Shown here one piece after another: positions 35,178-44,755 of a DNA stretch of 64,000 nt. Positions within the stretch are counted from its first letter, which is position 1, and every line of letters begins with the position of its first letter. The DNA comes from an uncultured Campylobacter sp. (GTDB taxonomy: Bacteria; Campylobacterota; Campylobacteria; Campylobacterales; Campylobacteraceae), in the NCBI RefSeq assembly GCF_937959485.1, contig NZ_CALGPY010000005.1, forward strand, positions 506,796 through 570,795, in the 5' to 3' direction. The position numbers and the translations under genes are program-made. The notes below the pieces were generated by a model. It was not told the DNA's origin. It ran no database searches and worked only from the letters and a program-made list of their open reading frames with translations.

Positions 35178-35897
35178 TTATTCCTTTATTAGTTTCTCGC
35201 GATTTTGCTCGTAAGCATCGCGTAAAAATGGATACAGATCCACCGCATCTTTGGTCATTTTTTCATAAAATTTAGGATCGCGCGAGTAGTCGTTAAATAT
35301 TCTAAATCCATTGACGGAGTTTCGCACCGTGCCATCTTTAATATAATTTATCGGGTTTGAAAAATAATCTCCGACAAGTCCCGCTGTATCGCGTAGATTG
35401 CTTTGTCCTAAGATCGGCCAGACGATGTGAGGACCTGCCGGCACGCCCCAATACCCGAGTGTCTGCCCGAAATCCTCGTCGTGGCGTGGAATTCCGTAGT
35501 ATTTGCCCGCCATATCGTTAAGCCCGCCGAAGCCGACGGTCGAATTGATCAAAAACCGCTTCGTCTCGTCCCAAGAATTTTCAAATTTACCCTGCAGCAG
35601 GTTGTTTACGAGCCTCATCGGATATAAAATATTATAGAAAAAATTTGAAAACGCGCCCTGGATCGGATCGGGCATTACGTAATCGTAGCCGCTGGCTACG
35701 GGGGTTAATATGTATGAGTAAAATACGTCGTTAAAGCTCGTCATTACGCGGTTATAGCCGCTAAGCGGATCGAAAACCTCGCGCTGCGCGAACTCCTCAT
35801 CAAAACCATCCGTATCGCTAGGCGCTACGTCTTGCTTTTGCGAGCAACCGCAGAGTGCCAATGCCGCGGCTAAGAATATAATTTTTATAAATTTCAA
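35178..35897 (-). CDS. mlaA: Outer-membrane phospholipid-removing lipoprotein MlaA (VacJ)
   Basis: 239 residues. Lipobox LCGC near residue 18 after a hydrophobic signal. MlaA signatures: DPLSGYNRVMTSFNDVFY, the FFYNILYPMRLVNNLLQG block, RFLINSTVGFGGLNDMA and DFGQTLGYWGVPAGPHIVWP. It extracts mislocalised phospholipid from the outer leaflet and hands it to MlaC. First gene of the minus-strand mlaA-mlaC-RND set, divergent from modE. Confidence 0.94.
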   Translation of the reverse strand: MKFIKIIFLAAALALCGCSQKQDVAPSDTDGFDEEFAQREVFDPLSGYNRVMTSFNDVFYSYILTPVASGYDYVMPDPIQGAFSNFFYNILYPMRLVNNLLQGKFENSWDETKRFLINSTVGFGGLNDMAGKYYGIPRHDEDFGQTLGYWGVPAGPHIVWPILGQSNLRDTAGLVGDYFSNPINYIKDGTVRNSVNGFRIFNDYSRDPKFYEKMTKDAVDLYPFLRDAYEQNREKLIKE

Positions 35898-36025
35898 AAT
35901 GTGACCCTTCTTTATAAATCAAAGTGGCGATTTTACAAGTTTAAAGAAATTTTGTCAATAAAGGTAAAATTTCATATAGAATTTCCCTCTTTATATCGCA
36001 GAATAAAGCCTGCAGCTCTTTAAGA

Positions 36026-36045
36026 AATATATCAGAGGATATATT
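36026..36045. promoter_or_regulatory. Inverted repeat at the modE promoter, candidate ModE operator
   Basis: Perfect inverted repeat AATATATC-AGAG-GATATATT, touching a -10-like TATAAA at 36045-36050 and 37 bp before the modE start. E. coli ModE boxes are also inverted repeats of TATA-rich halves, so autorepression is plausible. It also lies between modE and the divergent mlaA. Confidence 0.5.
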
Positions 36046-36081
36046 ATAAAATCACGTGAAAGTAAATAAGAAAGGATGAAA

Positions 36082-36870
36082 ATGGACGCAAAATTTGCTT
36101 TGGAATTCCTGCTTGGCAACAAAGCATCGCTTTTAGCCAAACACATTAAGCTGCTTAAGGCCGTAGATGAGACTAAAAGCATTACAAAGGCCGCAGAGAT
36201 CGTAGGAGTGTCGTATAAAAACGGCTGGGACGCGCTAAATTTAATCAACAATGCGAGCAAAAAACCCCTCATCGTCCGCACTCAAGGCACAAAGAAAAAT
36301 AGCGGCTCGGAGCTCACTCCATACGCTCACAAGCTGATTCGCGCTTATGATGCTATCAGCCACGCGGGCGAGACGTTTTTGAGTGAAATTTTAAAGCTTG
36401 ACGAGATTACAGAAGAGAGTCTTTTAAGCCTGGAGAAGATCGGTATGAAGCTTTCTGCACGCAATCAGCTAAGCGTTGAGATTACGGATGTTCAAATAGG
36501 CGCTGTAAATTCTCAAATCACGGCTAAGCTCGCAGGTGGCGAAATTTTATGCGCGACGGTAACCGTAGAGAGCGAAAAGAATTTAGGGCTGAAGGCTGGC
36601 AAGGATGTGCTGTTTTTATTCAAAGCTCCAAGCGTCATCATCGCTAAAGGAAGCTTGGAGAAGCTAAAACTTAGTACGGCGAATCAAATCAAGGGCACGA
36701 TTAGCGAGGTCAAAATCGGCGCGGTAAACGCAGAGATCTGTCTAGGCACAAGCTCGCATCAAAACATCACCGCGATCATCACGCGAGAATCTGCCACCGC
36801 GATGGCTCTAGGAGTAGGAGATGAAGTAACGGCGATCATCGAGCCTAGCGAGATCATTATTGGCGCGTAA
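36082..36870 (+). CDS. modE: Molybdate-responsive transcriptional regulator ModE
   Basis: 262 residues. N-terminal winged helix of the LysR-like ModE type (SITKAAEIVGVSYKNGWDAL) and two C-terminal TOBE/Mop domains (about 130-195 and 200-262), each with a (V/I)QIGAVNSQI or VKIGAVNAEI motif that binds molybdate or tungstate. ATG 36082 is preferred over 36076 because AAAGG abuts the earlier ATG but is 6 nt before this one. It heads the mod cluster and probably represses transporter genes when oxyanion is abundant. Confidence 0.92.
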   Translation: MDAKFALEFLLGNKASLLAKHIKLLKAVDETKSITKAAEIVGVSYKNGWDALNLINNASKKPLIVRTQGTKKNSGSELTPYAHKLIRAYDAISHAGETFLSEILKLDEITEESLLSLEKIGMKLSARNQLSVEITDVQIGAVNSQITAKLAGGEILCATVTVESEKNLGLKAGKDVLFLFKAPSVIIAKGSLEKLKLSTANQIKGTISEVKIGAVNAEICLGTSSHQNITAIITRESATAMALGVGDEVTAIIEPSEIIIGA

Positions 36871-36929
36871 TAGGGTGAAATTGGGTGCGCAAAATTTTAA
36901 AATTTAAGGCGTAAATTTAAAATTTTAGA

Positions 36930-36935
36930 TACAAT
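36930..36935 (+). promoter_or_regulatory. Candidate -10 element of modA
   Basis: TACAAT 36 bp before modA, after an AT island. A short dyad CGG-TGAGAG-CCG follows at about 36944-36955, in the 5' leader. No ModE-type repeat like the one at 36026 is seen here. Confidence 0.4.
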
Positions 36936-36971
36936 TCAATTCTCGGTGAGAGCCGAAACGAAAGGCATAAA

Positions 36972-37739
36972 ATGAAGTTGAAAGCGGTGCTTTTAGGAAT
37001 TTTAACGGCAGGCGCGCTAAGCGCTGGAGAGGTCAGCGTAGCAGCCGCTGCGAACACGACGTATGCGTTTGACGAGATCAAGGCAGAATTTGCCAAGCTG
37101 CATCCGCAAACCACGCTAAACGTGAGCTTGGGCGCAAGCGGAGCGCTTAGCACGCAGATCAAAAACGGTGCGCCGTTTGATATTTTTATGGCGGCGGATA
37201 TGAAATTTGCAGACGATCTGCATAAAGAGGGCTTTGCGACGGCGCCTGCCAAAACCTACGCAAAGGGCAAGGTCGCGATGTTTAGCGTGCGCGGCGTAGA
37301 TCTTAGCAAAGGGCTTGAAGCTTTAAAAGCCCCTAGCGTCAAAACGATTTCGATAGCAAATCCAAAGACCGCTCCTTACGGCACCGCAAGCGTGGAGGCC
37401 TTCCAAAAAGCGGGAGTTTACGATGAGATTAAAGGCAAAATCGTAGAAGCAAAATCGATCGGCGAGGCTCTTTCGCAAGCGCTTAAAGCGTCCGACGTCG
37501 GCTTTATCGCAGCTAGCGCGATGTATGCGCCTAAGATGGCAAAGGACGGCTGCAACGGCAAGCCTTGCAAGCAGGGCGAAAATTTCGTCTTGGTCGACAC
37601 CAGCCTCTACGAGCCGATAGCCCAGGGCATGGTCGTGCTAAATCGCGCCAAAGACAATGCCGAAGCCAAGGCGTTTTATGATTTTATTCTAAGCGATAAG
37701 GGTAGGGCGATCTTTGCTAAATACGGATACGAGTTTTAA
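36972..37739 (+). CDS. modA: Molybdate ABC transporter substrate-binding protein
   Basis: 255 residues with a signal peptide (about 1-18). Binding-site blocks VAAAANTTYAFDEI, LGASGALSTQIKNGAPFDIF, NPKTAPYGTASVEAF and the C-terminal FILSDKGRAIFAKYGYEF are ModA-like. It captures molybdate, or perhaps tungstate, in the periplasm and delivers it to ModBC. One-base overlap with the following Mop gene. Confidence 0.93.
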   Translation: MKLKAVLLGILTAGALSAGEVSVAAAANTTYAFDEIKAEFAKLHPQTTLNVSLGASGALSTQIKNGAPFDIFMAADMKFADDLHKEGFATAPAKTYAKGKVAMFSVRGVDLSKGLEALKAPSVKTISIANPKTAPYGTASVEAFQKAGVYDEIKGKIVEAKSIGEALSQALKASDVGFIAASAMYAPKMAKDGCNGKPCKQGENFVLVDTSLYEPIAQGMVVLNRAKDNAEAKAFYDFILSDKGRAIFAKYGYEF

Positions 37740-38131
37740 TGATTAGAGCGAGAATCAACGAAATTTTACAAAAAGACGGCATCCATTCTGTAGGATTTAT
37801 CGCAGGCGGCATCAAGCTACGTGGCGTATTTCTGCAGCTAAGTAGCGAGCTTAAGGTGGGCAGCGAAGTTTACGTGGGCTTTAAAAGCACCGATGTGCTT
37901 TTATCTCGCGAAGCCCTAAGTGGTGTATCTAGCGAAAATGAAATTCACGGCAAGATTACGAGCCTAAGCTTGGGTGAAATTCTATGCACGCTCAGGTTTG
38001 AAGGCAAGATAAGCTTTGATGTGCTCATTAGCGCGCATTGCGCGCAGGAGCTTGCTTTACGCGAGGGCGACGAGGTTTTCGCATACATTAGCGCCACTGC
38101 GATATATATAGAAAAATATGATAACGATTGA
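37739..38131 (+). CDS. Molybdenum-pterin/oxyanion-binding (Mop, TOBE domain) protein
   Basis: 130 residues containing a TOBE domain in the second half (NEIHGKITSLSLGEILCTLRF) and a diverged similar module in the first. A comparable gene lies between modA and modB in C. jejuni from memory (Cj0302c). Likely cytoplasmic molybdate binding or storage. Overlaps modC by 14 bases. Confidence 0.75.
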   Translation: MIRARINEILQKDGIHSVGFIAGGIKLRGVFLQLSSELKVGSEVYVGFKSTDVLLSREALSGVSSENEIHGKITSLSLGEILCTLRFEGKISFDVLISAHCAQELALREGDEVFAYISATAIYIEKYDND

Positions 38132-38966
38132 TTGTAAGAAAAAAATCAGTGATGATTTCTCGATTGATGCTCGCTTAGAGATTAACAAAGGCTCGTTTGT
38201 ATGCCTATATGGGCGCAGTGGCAGCGGTAAGACTACACTGTTGCGCATTTTAGCGGGATTTTTGCGCGCAGATAGCGGTAGCATAAAAGACGGCGATCGC
38301 GTTCTTCAAGAAGGCAATGAGTTCTTAAGTGCAGGCAAGCGCAGGATCGGCTTTTTGTTTCAAGACTACGCACTTTTTGAGAATATGAGCGTGACGGGCA
38401 ATCTACTTTTTGCCAGAAACGATCCGCAAAAAGCTGCGATGCTGCTTGAAATTTTAGAGCTTAGCGAGTTTGCGAAATCCGGCGTCGAGGGTCTTAGTGG
38501 CGGGCAGAAACAGCGCGTGGCACTTGCCCGCGCACTGATGCAAGAGCCTGAAATTTTGCTACTTGACGAGCCGCTTTCGGCGCTTGATTTTACGATGCGC
38601 GAAAAAATCCAAGAGTATTTGCTAAAGATCCACGAGCAGTTTCATCAGACCGTGATTTTGGTAAGCCACGACGTAAGCGAGATCTATAGGCTTTGCAAGC
38701 GAGTTTATGAGATGAAGGACGGCAGAATCGTCCGCTCCGGTACGCCGGAGGAAATTTTTCTTAAAACTAGCGGCTCGCAGAAGTTTTCTTTCGCGGGCAA
38801 GATCGTCGATTTGCAAGCACGCGACGGGGTCAAAGTGGCTGTCGTAGCGATCGGCAGCCAGCTGTGCGAAGTGGTGCTAAGCAATGCAGAAGCCGAGGGT
38901 TTGCAAGTAGGCGACGAGGTCAAAGCGGGTGCCAAAGCTTTTAATATCACTCTGCGTAAAATTTAA
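38118..38966 (+). CDS. modC: Molybdate ABC transporter ATP-binding protein
   Basis: 282 residues. Walker A GRSGSGKTT (32-40), Q-loop FLFQDYALF, ABC signature LSGGQKQR (about 126-133), Walker B ILLLDEP and the switch His in ILVSHDVSEI. The last 70 residues form one TOBE domain (FAGKIVDLQARDGVKVAVVA), shorter than the double domain of E. coli ModC; regulatory binding of molybdate there is possible. modB is not adjacent but lies 980 bp downstream. Confidence 0.94.
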   Translation: MITIDCKKKISDDFSIDARLEINKGSFVCLYGRSGSGKTTLLRILAGFLRADSGSIKDGDRVLQEGNEFLSAGKRRIGFLFQDYALFENMSVTGNLLFARNDPQKAAMLLEILELSEFAKSGVEGLSGGQKQRVALARALMQEPEILLLDEPLSALDFTMREKIQEYLLKIHEQFHQTVILVSHDVSEIYRLCKRVYEMKDGRIVRSGTPEEIFLKTSGSQKFSFAGKIVDLQARDGVKVAVVAIGSQLCEVVLSNAEAEGLQVGDEVKAGAKAFNITLRKI

Positions 38967-39946
38967 ACTTGCAGATAAGCTTTTAGGTGCGCCTAAGTAG
39001 GAAACTTCAACTAGATTAGAGATTTAAATACAGGCTTTTATGGAATTTAGACGAGGGATTTTGCGAAATTTTAGCTAGATTTGCCCGCAAAATACGGTGA
39101 GATTTTAAAATTTCATTCGCATCGCGCTTAGATTTTCATGAAACACAAAATTTAAACGTAGGCTAGAGTAAAACCGCAATGCAAGACTAGATAGCGTGTG
39201 GAAAGTAAGCTTAAATTTTAGATTTTGCGCAGACAGGTGCCGTTAAATTCCTTCTTTGAATTTATTAATTGGCGTGGTGGGTTTATTTTTAAATTTAGCG
39301 ACTTTTAGCTTACTTTTTTGGCAGGAGTTGCGCGAATTCTATCATGCGATTTTGGTAAAAAATTTAATGTGAAGCTTCGCAGAAACTTAAAATTTTCAGA
39401 TTTAGAATTTTACCTGGATTTTGTGGCTTTGAAATTTTAAAAGCTCTAACGGCTTGAAGCTTGCGTGCTAAACTCGCTTAATAAGAGCTGCGGCAAAATT
39501 TCATTAACCGGGTCTTTTGGGTTTATGCGAAATTTTAATTTCGTCTTGTCGGGCTCAATGAAATTTCGCTAGGTCGTTCAGAGGGCGTCGTTTAGCCTAT
39601 CTTTCGTGAAATTTGCGCTCAGATAAATCCTGCCCGCTCAAGTTTTCAAGCCTATTGAAGCTTTTTGAAATTTGGCTAGGCAAAATTCGCGGTCTTAAAA
39701 ATTTGCCAGCTTAGTAGAGTTTAAATGCCTGACGGAATTTGCACGCTTGAAGGAATTTATTAGCCAAGCAATTTTATAAAATTCCGCTCGCTTTAGCTTG
39801 CGTGAAATTTTTAAAATTTCATTTTGCAAAGCCTTATGACTATGAGGTTTGCGCAAATTCTATCTAGCTTTGCCTCTAAATTTTAAAGTAGGGTTAGGCT
39901 TTTAAGATTTTATAGTTTGGGCCCAGCGGCTCGGCTCGGAGGATAA
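38967..39946. other. 980-bp non-coding gap between modC and modB
   Basis: No open frame of any length; stops are dense in all frames. Rich in AAATTT islands and in imperfect copies of TTTTAAAATTTC (about 39100, 39815). No inverted-repeat ends, target duplication or recognisable protein remnant was found. Either decayed sequence or a large regulatory spacer. Confidence 0.6.
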
Positions 39947-40636
39947 ATGTTTGAAATTCTAAAGGGGCTCGATTACACGCCGTTTCTCGTTTCATTAAAG
40001 CTTGCCAGCTTGACGACGCTCGCGTTGTTTATCATCTGCATGCCGCTCGCGTTTTTTATGGCGAGAAAAAATTTCCGCGGCAAAAGCGTGATCGAATCGA
40101 TCATCTCGCTTCCGCTCGTGCTTCCGCCATCGGTGTTAGGGTTTTACCTGCTCGTTTTTCTATCGCCCTATTCGGTGCTGGGCGAGTTTTTCGACAAACA
40201 TTTTGGGCTTAGGCTCGTATTTAATTTCGGCGGGCTCGTGATCGCGAGCTGTATCTACTCGCTACCGTTTATGTTTTCGCCGCTGGTTTCGGGCTTTCGC
40301 TCGCTTCCGCGCTCGCTTTTTTGGGCGTGCGACTCACTCGGCAAGGGCTATTTTTCCAAGCTTTTTCGAGTCGCGTTGCCTGCGATACGCCACTCCCTGC
40401 TTAGCGCCTTGGTAATTTGCTTTGCGCATACGATGGGCGAGTTCGGCGTCGTGCTGATGATCGGCGGCAGCGTGAGCGAGCAGACCAAGGTTGCCTCCAT
40501 TGCGATTTATGAAGCGACTGAGACGCTCGATTTTGCGCAGGCTCACGCGTATTCGGCGCTGATGCTACTCTTTAGCTTCGCGGTACTTTTAATGATGCAT
40601 TTTTTGGGCGCGCGCGGTGCAAAAATCGAAGCTTAA
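39947..40636 (+). CDS. modB: Molybdate ABC transporter permease
   Basis: 229-residue inner-membrane permease with about five hydrophobic spans. The ABC-contact EAA-type loop is ACDSLGKGYFSKLFRVALPA (about 128-147), followed by GEFGVVLMIGGS, as in ModB. N-terminal LKLASLTTLALFIICMPLAF is also typical. Start ATG with GGAGGATAA upstream. It must work with ModA and ModC although separated from them by a long gap. Confidence 0.92.
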   Translation: MFEILKGLDYTPFLVSLKLASLTTLALFIICMPLAFFMARKNFRGKSVIESIISLPLVLPPSVLGFYLLVFLSPYSVLGEFFDKHFGLRLVFNFGGLVIASCIYSLPFMFSPLVSGFRSLPRSLFWACDSLGKGYFSKLFRVALPAIRHSLLSALVICFAHTMGEFGVVLMIGGSVSEQTKVASIAIYEATETLDFAQAHAYSALMLLFSFAVLLMMHFLGARGAKIEA

Positions 40637-40687
40637 ATAGGCTTTAAAACGAAATTTGCTAAAATCCTTCAAAATTTGGAATTTGGC

Positions 40688-43600
40688 ATGAAAAACAAAA
40701 AAGACTTCGTTACCGAAAGATTTAACGCCGCCTTGATTCTAGGCGCTGCGCTGCTTACGCTTGTAGTAGTTTGCGAGATTAGCTTTTTGCGCACTAGGAT
40801 CGCTACGCAGCTTGATTTGCGGACGCGTACGGCGATTACTTTACTTAAAAATACCGACGAGTCGCTTTTTAGCGAGCTTGAAATTCTAAAAGAAAATATC
40901 ATTTCTTTGGACGCAAGGCATGAGGCTGCGCAAAGCGAGCTTTACGCGGATTTGATCCGCAACGTCGTAAAATCTTCTCATAGATTTGACGCTATTTTTT
41001 ATCTGCGCGCCCGCGGCGCGGAGCAGGAGAGCTTAGCACATTTTTCATCGGATGCGCGCATTTCGGATCTTGGCGAGATACGGCTTGCGGATATCACAAG
41101 CGAGCTAAAAAAGGATGAATGGGTATCGCGCTATATGATGATGGACAGGGCGTGGCGGTATTTTTTGATCAAGCGCGTAAACGCTGATTCATATCTGCTA
41201 GGCTTTGCCAACACCGCTAGGCCGATTGCCAGGCTCTCTTCGCTGGGAGATATTTTGGTCTTTAATACCGAAGGCAAATTTTTTAACGCTCCTGGCAGCG
41301 CAACCGATATATTAGGGCAGGATTTTGATTTTTCGCGTCTAGGCGAAGTGGTAAGCTTTGAAGACGAATCTGGACTAAGCTTTGCATATCTTGCGAAATT
41401 TGGGGATAATTTCGTAATGGCTCGCGAACGAGCCGGCTATTTTTTGGGCGTGGACGATTTTATCGTCGTAGCGCTAGCAGCGGCTATTTTAGCTTATTTA
41501 ATCCTTCTAATTTCAAATTTTACGTTTTTAAAAAAGCGCGTTTTCATCCCGCTAGCGGCAGTTCAAAACGCGCTGCGCCAAGGGGATTATCGCTCCAAAA
41601 TCCGCGGTATAGAAGCGCTAAATCCGCTAAGCTCCGTCTTAGAAATTTCTAAATCCATAGACGAGGTCTTGAAGTCTAATTTGCGCCACGGAGATTTTAG
41701 CCTCAGCTTTAAAGATGCGCTAAAATATAGCTCCCTTTCGGTACTTAGCATCGATAACGTAGCAGGCACGATCGAAAGCGCTAGCAACGGCGCACGCGAG
41801 CTTTACGGCGATGACGTCGTAGGACGGAATATCTTCGCGCTGCAAGCAGGCTCGTTTTACGATCACGCCTATCAAACCCAGCGCGCAAACTATGTCAAAG
41901 AAAACTATGTCGTAACCCGCCAAGAGACCAAAAATGGCGTCAAAGATCTTTATGTTAAAAAATCTTATATCCGCGACGGAAGTAAAATTTCAACCCTTTT
42001 TGTGGTACTGGATGCGTCAAAATATCGCAGATTTTACGATGAAACTAAGCAAAAATATGAGTATTTAAATCACGCGCCTATCGTTACGCTCGTGTTTGAC
42101 TACACTTCGGGCAAGATCGTAGATGCGAGCAAAAATATAAAAGAGCTTTGGGGCTACGAAGGGGCGCAGTTTTTAAGCGGCGAGATAAGGCTATGGGATT
42201 TGCTGGATGAAAAGGATGCGAATGAGGCTAAAAATGAAATTTTAAACCGCTTAGCCGATATGCCTTCAGAAGAGCTAAGCTTTTCTCAAAGCTATAAAAT
42301 TCGCCACAATGACAATATCCGCTATAGCTACGAAGTGAGCATCTATGTCAAAAAGTCCGCCGCCAGGGCTGCATTTTATTTTCAAAATATCGATGACGAT
42401 GTTAAGGCGATCCGCGGCTTGCAGGAGGATTTGGACTTTTACCGCACCGTAATCGAGACTAGGAATTTTTGCACTTGCTTAATCGATCTTGATGCGCAGA
42501 CGCTGTCGTTTGATAAAAATTACTTTAAAATTTTAAAATATCGCGGCAAAAGGCTAAATACTGCGATGAGCTTCGGGGAGTTCAGTTATGAAATTTACTT
42601 CGCGGATTTAGAGAATTTCAATAAAATGATCCGCGAATGCACCGCCGGGCTTAGGAGCGATTTTAGCTGCGAATTCCGTCTGCGAAACGCCGCTAATGCC
42701 TATACTTGGATCAGTATGCAAGGCTACGTCACCGAAAAGCACGGCTCTCGCTCTCGCCTTGTAAAAACTACGCTCGAAGATATTAGCTCGCGCAAGCAGA
42801 CGGAGCTGGAGTTAAATTTAAACGCCAACGTCTTTTCGCGCTCGCTAGAGGCGATCTTAATCACAGATGAGAGCGGTCGAGTGCTGCGCGCTAATAACGC
42901 CTTTTATGAAATCACCGGCTATAGCGAAAGCCAAACTATCGGCAAAATTCCAAATTTCTTCGCTCCTACGGAGGGCGGGGCAGACGTGATGGAGAGGATT
43001 AGAAAAAATCTCGTTGGCAAACAGACCTCCTATAAAGATGAAATTTACGGACTAAAAAGAGGTGGTGGCACCTTTCCTGCGCTATTTACGGCAATTGCGA
43101 TAAAGGATGATTTTTCGCTTACTTCAAATTTCATTTTGATGTTTACCGAAATTTCGCAGATCAAGCAAAAAGAGAGCGAGCTAGCTAAGATCGCCCATCA
43201 CGACGCGCTTACCGGGCTTCCAAATAGAGTGTATTTTATGAAGGCTGCGCAGAGATTTACCGCAAACTCGGGCGAAAATTTTAAGCTTATGGCGGTGCTT
43301 TTCATCGATTTTGACGGCTTTAAGGCGATCAACGACACCTACGGGCACGAGGTCGGCGATATGTTTTTGCAGGCTATCTCAAAGGCGATGAGCGGGCTGT
43401 TGCGCAAGGGCGATATCTTGGCGCGTCTCGGCGGTGATGAGTTTGGCGCTATCATTGGTGATCTGCAAAGTAAGGATGCCGCGCATGTGCTATTAGATCG
43501 TCTGCTTGGAATTTCAAAGATGAAATTTAACCTCAAAGGCAATGAGATTAGCGCGAGCATCAGCGTAGGCGCGGCGTTTTACGACGGCAGCGAAAAGATC

Positions 43601-44755
43601 GATTTTCCAGGACTTTTATCGCGCGCAGATAGGGCGATGTATCGCGCTAAAACGAGTGGTAAAAACCGCTACTGCATCTTTGAGCGCGCCGAAGCAGACG
43701 GGCCTAGCGAGGAAGGGATTGCTGCGGCGATCGAAGAAGGGGAGTTTTTTGTGCTTTATCAGCCGATCATTAGCGGCGCACAGATTTATGGATATGAGCT
43801 GCTTTTACGCTGGGATCGCGGAAAGCGCGGAATTCTTGCCCCGCAGGATTTTGCGCAGATATTAGGCGAGCCGCGATTTGAGTTGCCGATCTCAAAATTT
43901 GCGTTTTCAAAGATGATGGAATTTAATGCTCAAACGGGCGCAAACTGCTCTATAAACGTAAGTCTAGCCGTGCTTGCAAACGACGAATTTTACGATTTCG
44001 TAGCTCACAGCTTGCGAGACAGGGCTAATGCAAAAGGCGAGTTGATGTTTGAGATAACCGATTTTAGCGAGCGAAATTTTAAGGAATTCGCCCCTGCGCG
44101 TGGGCGTTATGCAGATCTTGGGGTTAAATTTGCTCTTAATAGCGCAAATAAAAATAATATCCCATTCCTGAATGCCCAGCCTTTCGATATCGTTAAAATC
44201 GACCGCGAGCTCTGCCTTGACATAGGCAAGAAAAAAAATGCTATCCGAACGATGGTGGAGATCACAGGCAAGCTAAAGCGGGAGTTTGGTTTTGCTCTCG
44301 GTGCTCAAGGCGTCGAAAATGCGCTATCGCTGCGGCTTTTAAATAATTTGAAATTTAACTATCTGCAGGGAAATTTTATCGCAAAAGCGCTTGATCGCAG
44401 AGAGATAGACGCTTTCATCGCGCGCTTTAAAGATACGCCCAAGCTCGCAGCCATCGACAAAGATGAGTTTATCAGCTTCTTAAACGCGCTTGATTATAAG
44501 GATCTGGCGCTAAACTTCATCGCGCGCGGTCAAACAGGCGATCTGAGCCCCGGAGAGTTTGAAGGCTTTAGAGCAAAATTCGGCGAAATTTTAAATAAAA
44601 CTCAAAGCGCGGGCAGCGAGAAATTTGCGCTAACTACAGAAATACGTAAGCAAATTTTAGATATTCTTTCGCTTGATTATCGCGCTTTGGCAAGCTTCAT
44701 TCAGAGCTTTAAAACGCGGCTAAATCAGTTCATAAGCGATTTGGAGGCAGCATGA
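40688..44755 (+). CDS. Membrane PAS-GGDEF protein with degenerate EAL domain
   Basis: 1355 residues. N-terminal helix (about 16-35), an extracytoplasmic sensing region, a second helix near residue 260, then a cytoplasmic part with several PAS-like repeats (clearest at about 720-850, ILITDESGRVLRANNAFYEI). The GGDEF domain is intact (RLGGDEFGAIIG, about 913-924) and preceded by the inhibitory I-site RKGD five residues upstream, so it is probably an active diguanylate cyclase. The EAL domain (from about 1018) keeps YELLLRW and VKIDRE but has lost the DDFG metal-binding aspartates (FALNSANKNN) and reads AQGVE for AEGVE, so hydrolysis of c-di-GMP is unlikely. The start lacks a good ribosome binding site. 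Overlaps hisZ by four bases. Confidence 0.9.
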   Translation: MKNKKDFVTERFNAALILGAALLTLVVVCEISFLRTRIATQLDLRTRTAITLLKNTDESLFSELEILKENIISLDARHEAAQSELYADLIRNVVKSSHRFDAIFYLRARGAEQESLAHFSSDARISDLGEIRLADITSELKKDEWVSRYMMMDRAWRYFLIKRVNADSYLLGFANTARPIARLSSLGDILVFNTEGKFFNAPGSATDILGQDFDFSRLGEVVSFEDESGLSFAYLAKFGDNFVMARERAGYFLGVDDFIVVALAAAILAYLILLISNFTFLKKRVFIPLAAVQNALRQGDYRSKIRGIEALNPLSSVLEISKSIDEVLKSNLRHGDFSLSFKDALKYSSLSVLSIDNVAGTIESASNGARELYGDDVVGRNIFALQAGSFYDHAYQTQRANYVKENYVVTRQETKNGVKDLYVKKSYIRDGSKISTLFVVLDASKYRRFYDETKQKYEYLNHAPIVTLVFDYTSGKIVDASKNIKELWGYEGAQFLSGEIRLWDLLDEKDANEAKNEILNRLADMPSEELSFSQSYKIRHNDNIRYSYEVSIYVKKSAARAAFYFQNIDDDVKAIRGLQEDLDFYRTVIETRNFCTCLIDLDAQTLSFDKNYFKILKYRGKRLNTAMSFGEFSYEIYFADLENFNKMIRECTAGLRSDFSCEFRLRNAANAYTWISMQGYVTEKHGSRSRLVKTTLEDISSRKQTELELNLNANVFSRSLEAILITDESGRVLRANNAFYEITGYSESQTIGKIPNFFAPTEGGADVMERIRKNLVGKQTSYKDEIYGLKRGGGTFPALFTAIAIKDDFSLTSNFILMFTEISQIKQKESELAKIAHHDALTGLPNRVYFMKAAQRFTANSGENFKLMAVLFIDFDGFKAINDTYGHEVGDMFLQAISKAMSGLLRKGDILARLGGDEFGAIIGDLQSKDAAHVLLDRLLGISKMKFNLKGNEISASISVGAAFYDGSEKIDFPGLLSRADRAMYRAKTSGKNRYCIFERAEADGPSEEGIAAAIEEGEFFVLYQPIISGAQIYGYELLLRWDRGKRGILAPQDFAQILGEPRFELPISKFAFSKMMEFNAQTGANCSINVSLAVLANDEFYDFVAHSLRDRANAKGELMFEITDFSERNFKEFAPARGRYADLGVKFALNSANKNNIPFLNAQPFDIVKIDRELCLDIGKKKNAIRTMVEITGKLKREFGFALGAQGVENALSLRLLNNLKFNYLQGNFIAKALDRREIDAFIARFKDTPKLAAIDKDEFISFLNALDYKDLALNFIARGQTGDLSPGEFEGFRAKFGEILNKTQSAGSEKFALTTEIRKQILDILSLDYRALASFIQSFKTRLNQFISDLEAA

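Noticed and set aside
36940..36965. CTCGGTGAGAGCCG leader of modA as a riboswitch
   Set aside because: Too short for any known aptamer such as the Moco RNA motif; only a three-base-pair dyad is visible.
40676..40688. TTG start at 40676 for the GGDEF protein
   Set aside because: No ribosome binding site; the ATG at 40688 gives a normal N-terminus directly before the first transmembrane helix.
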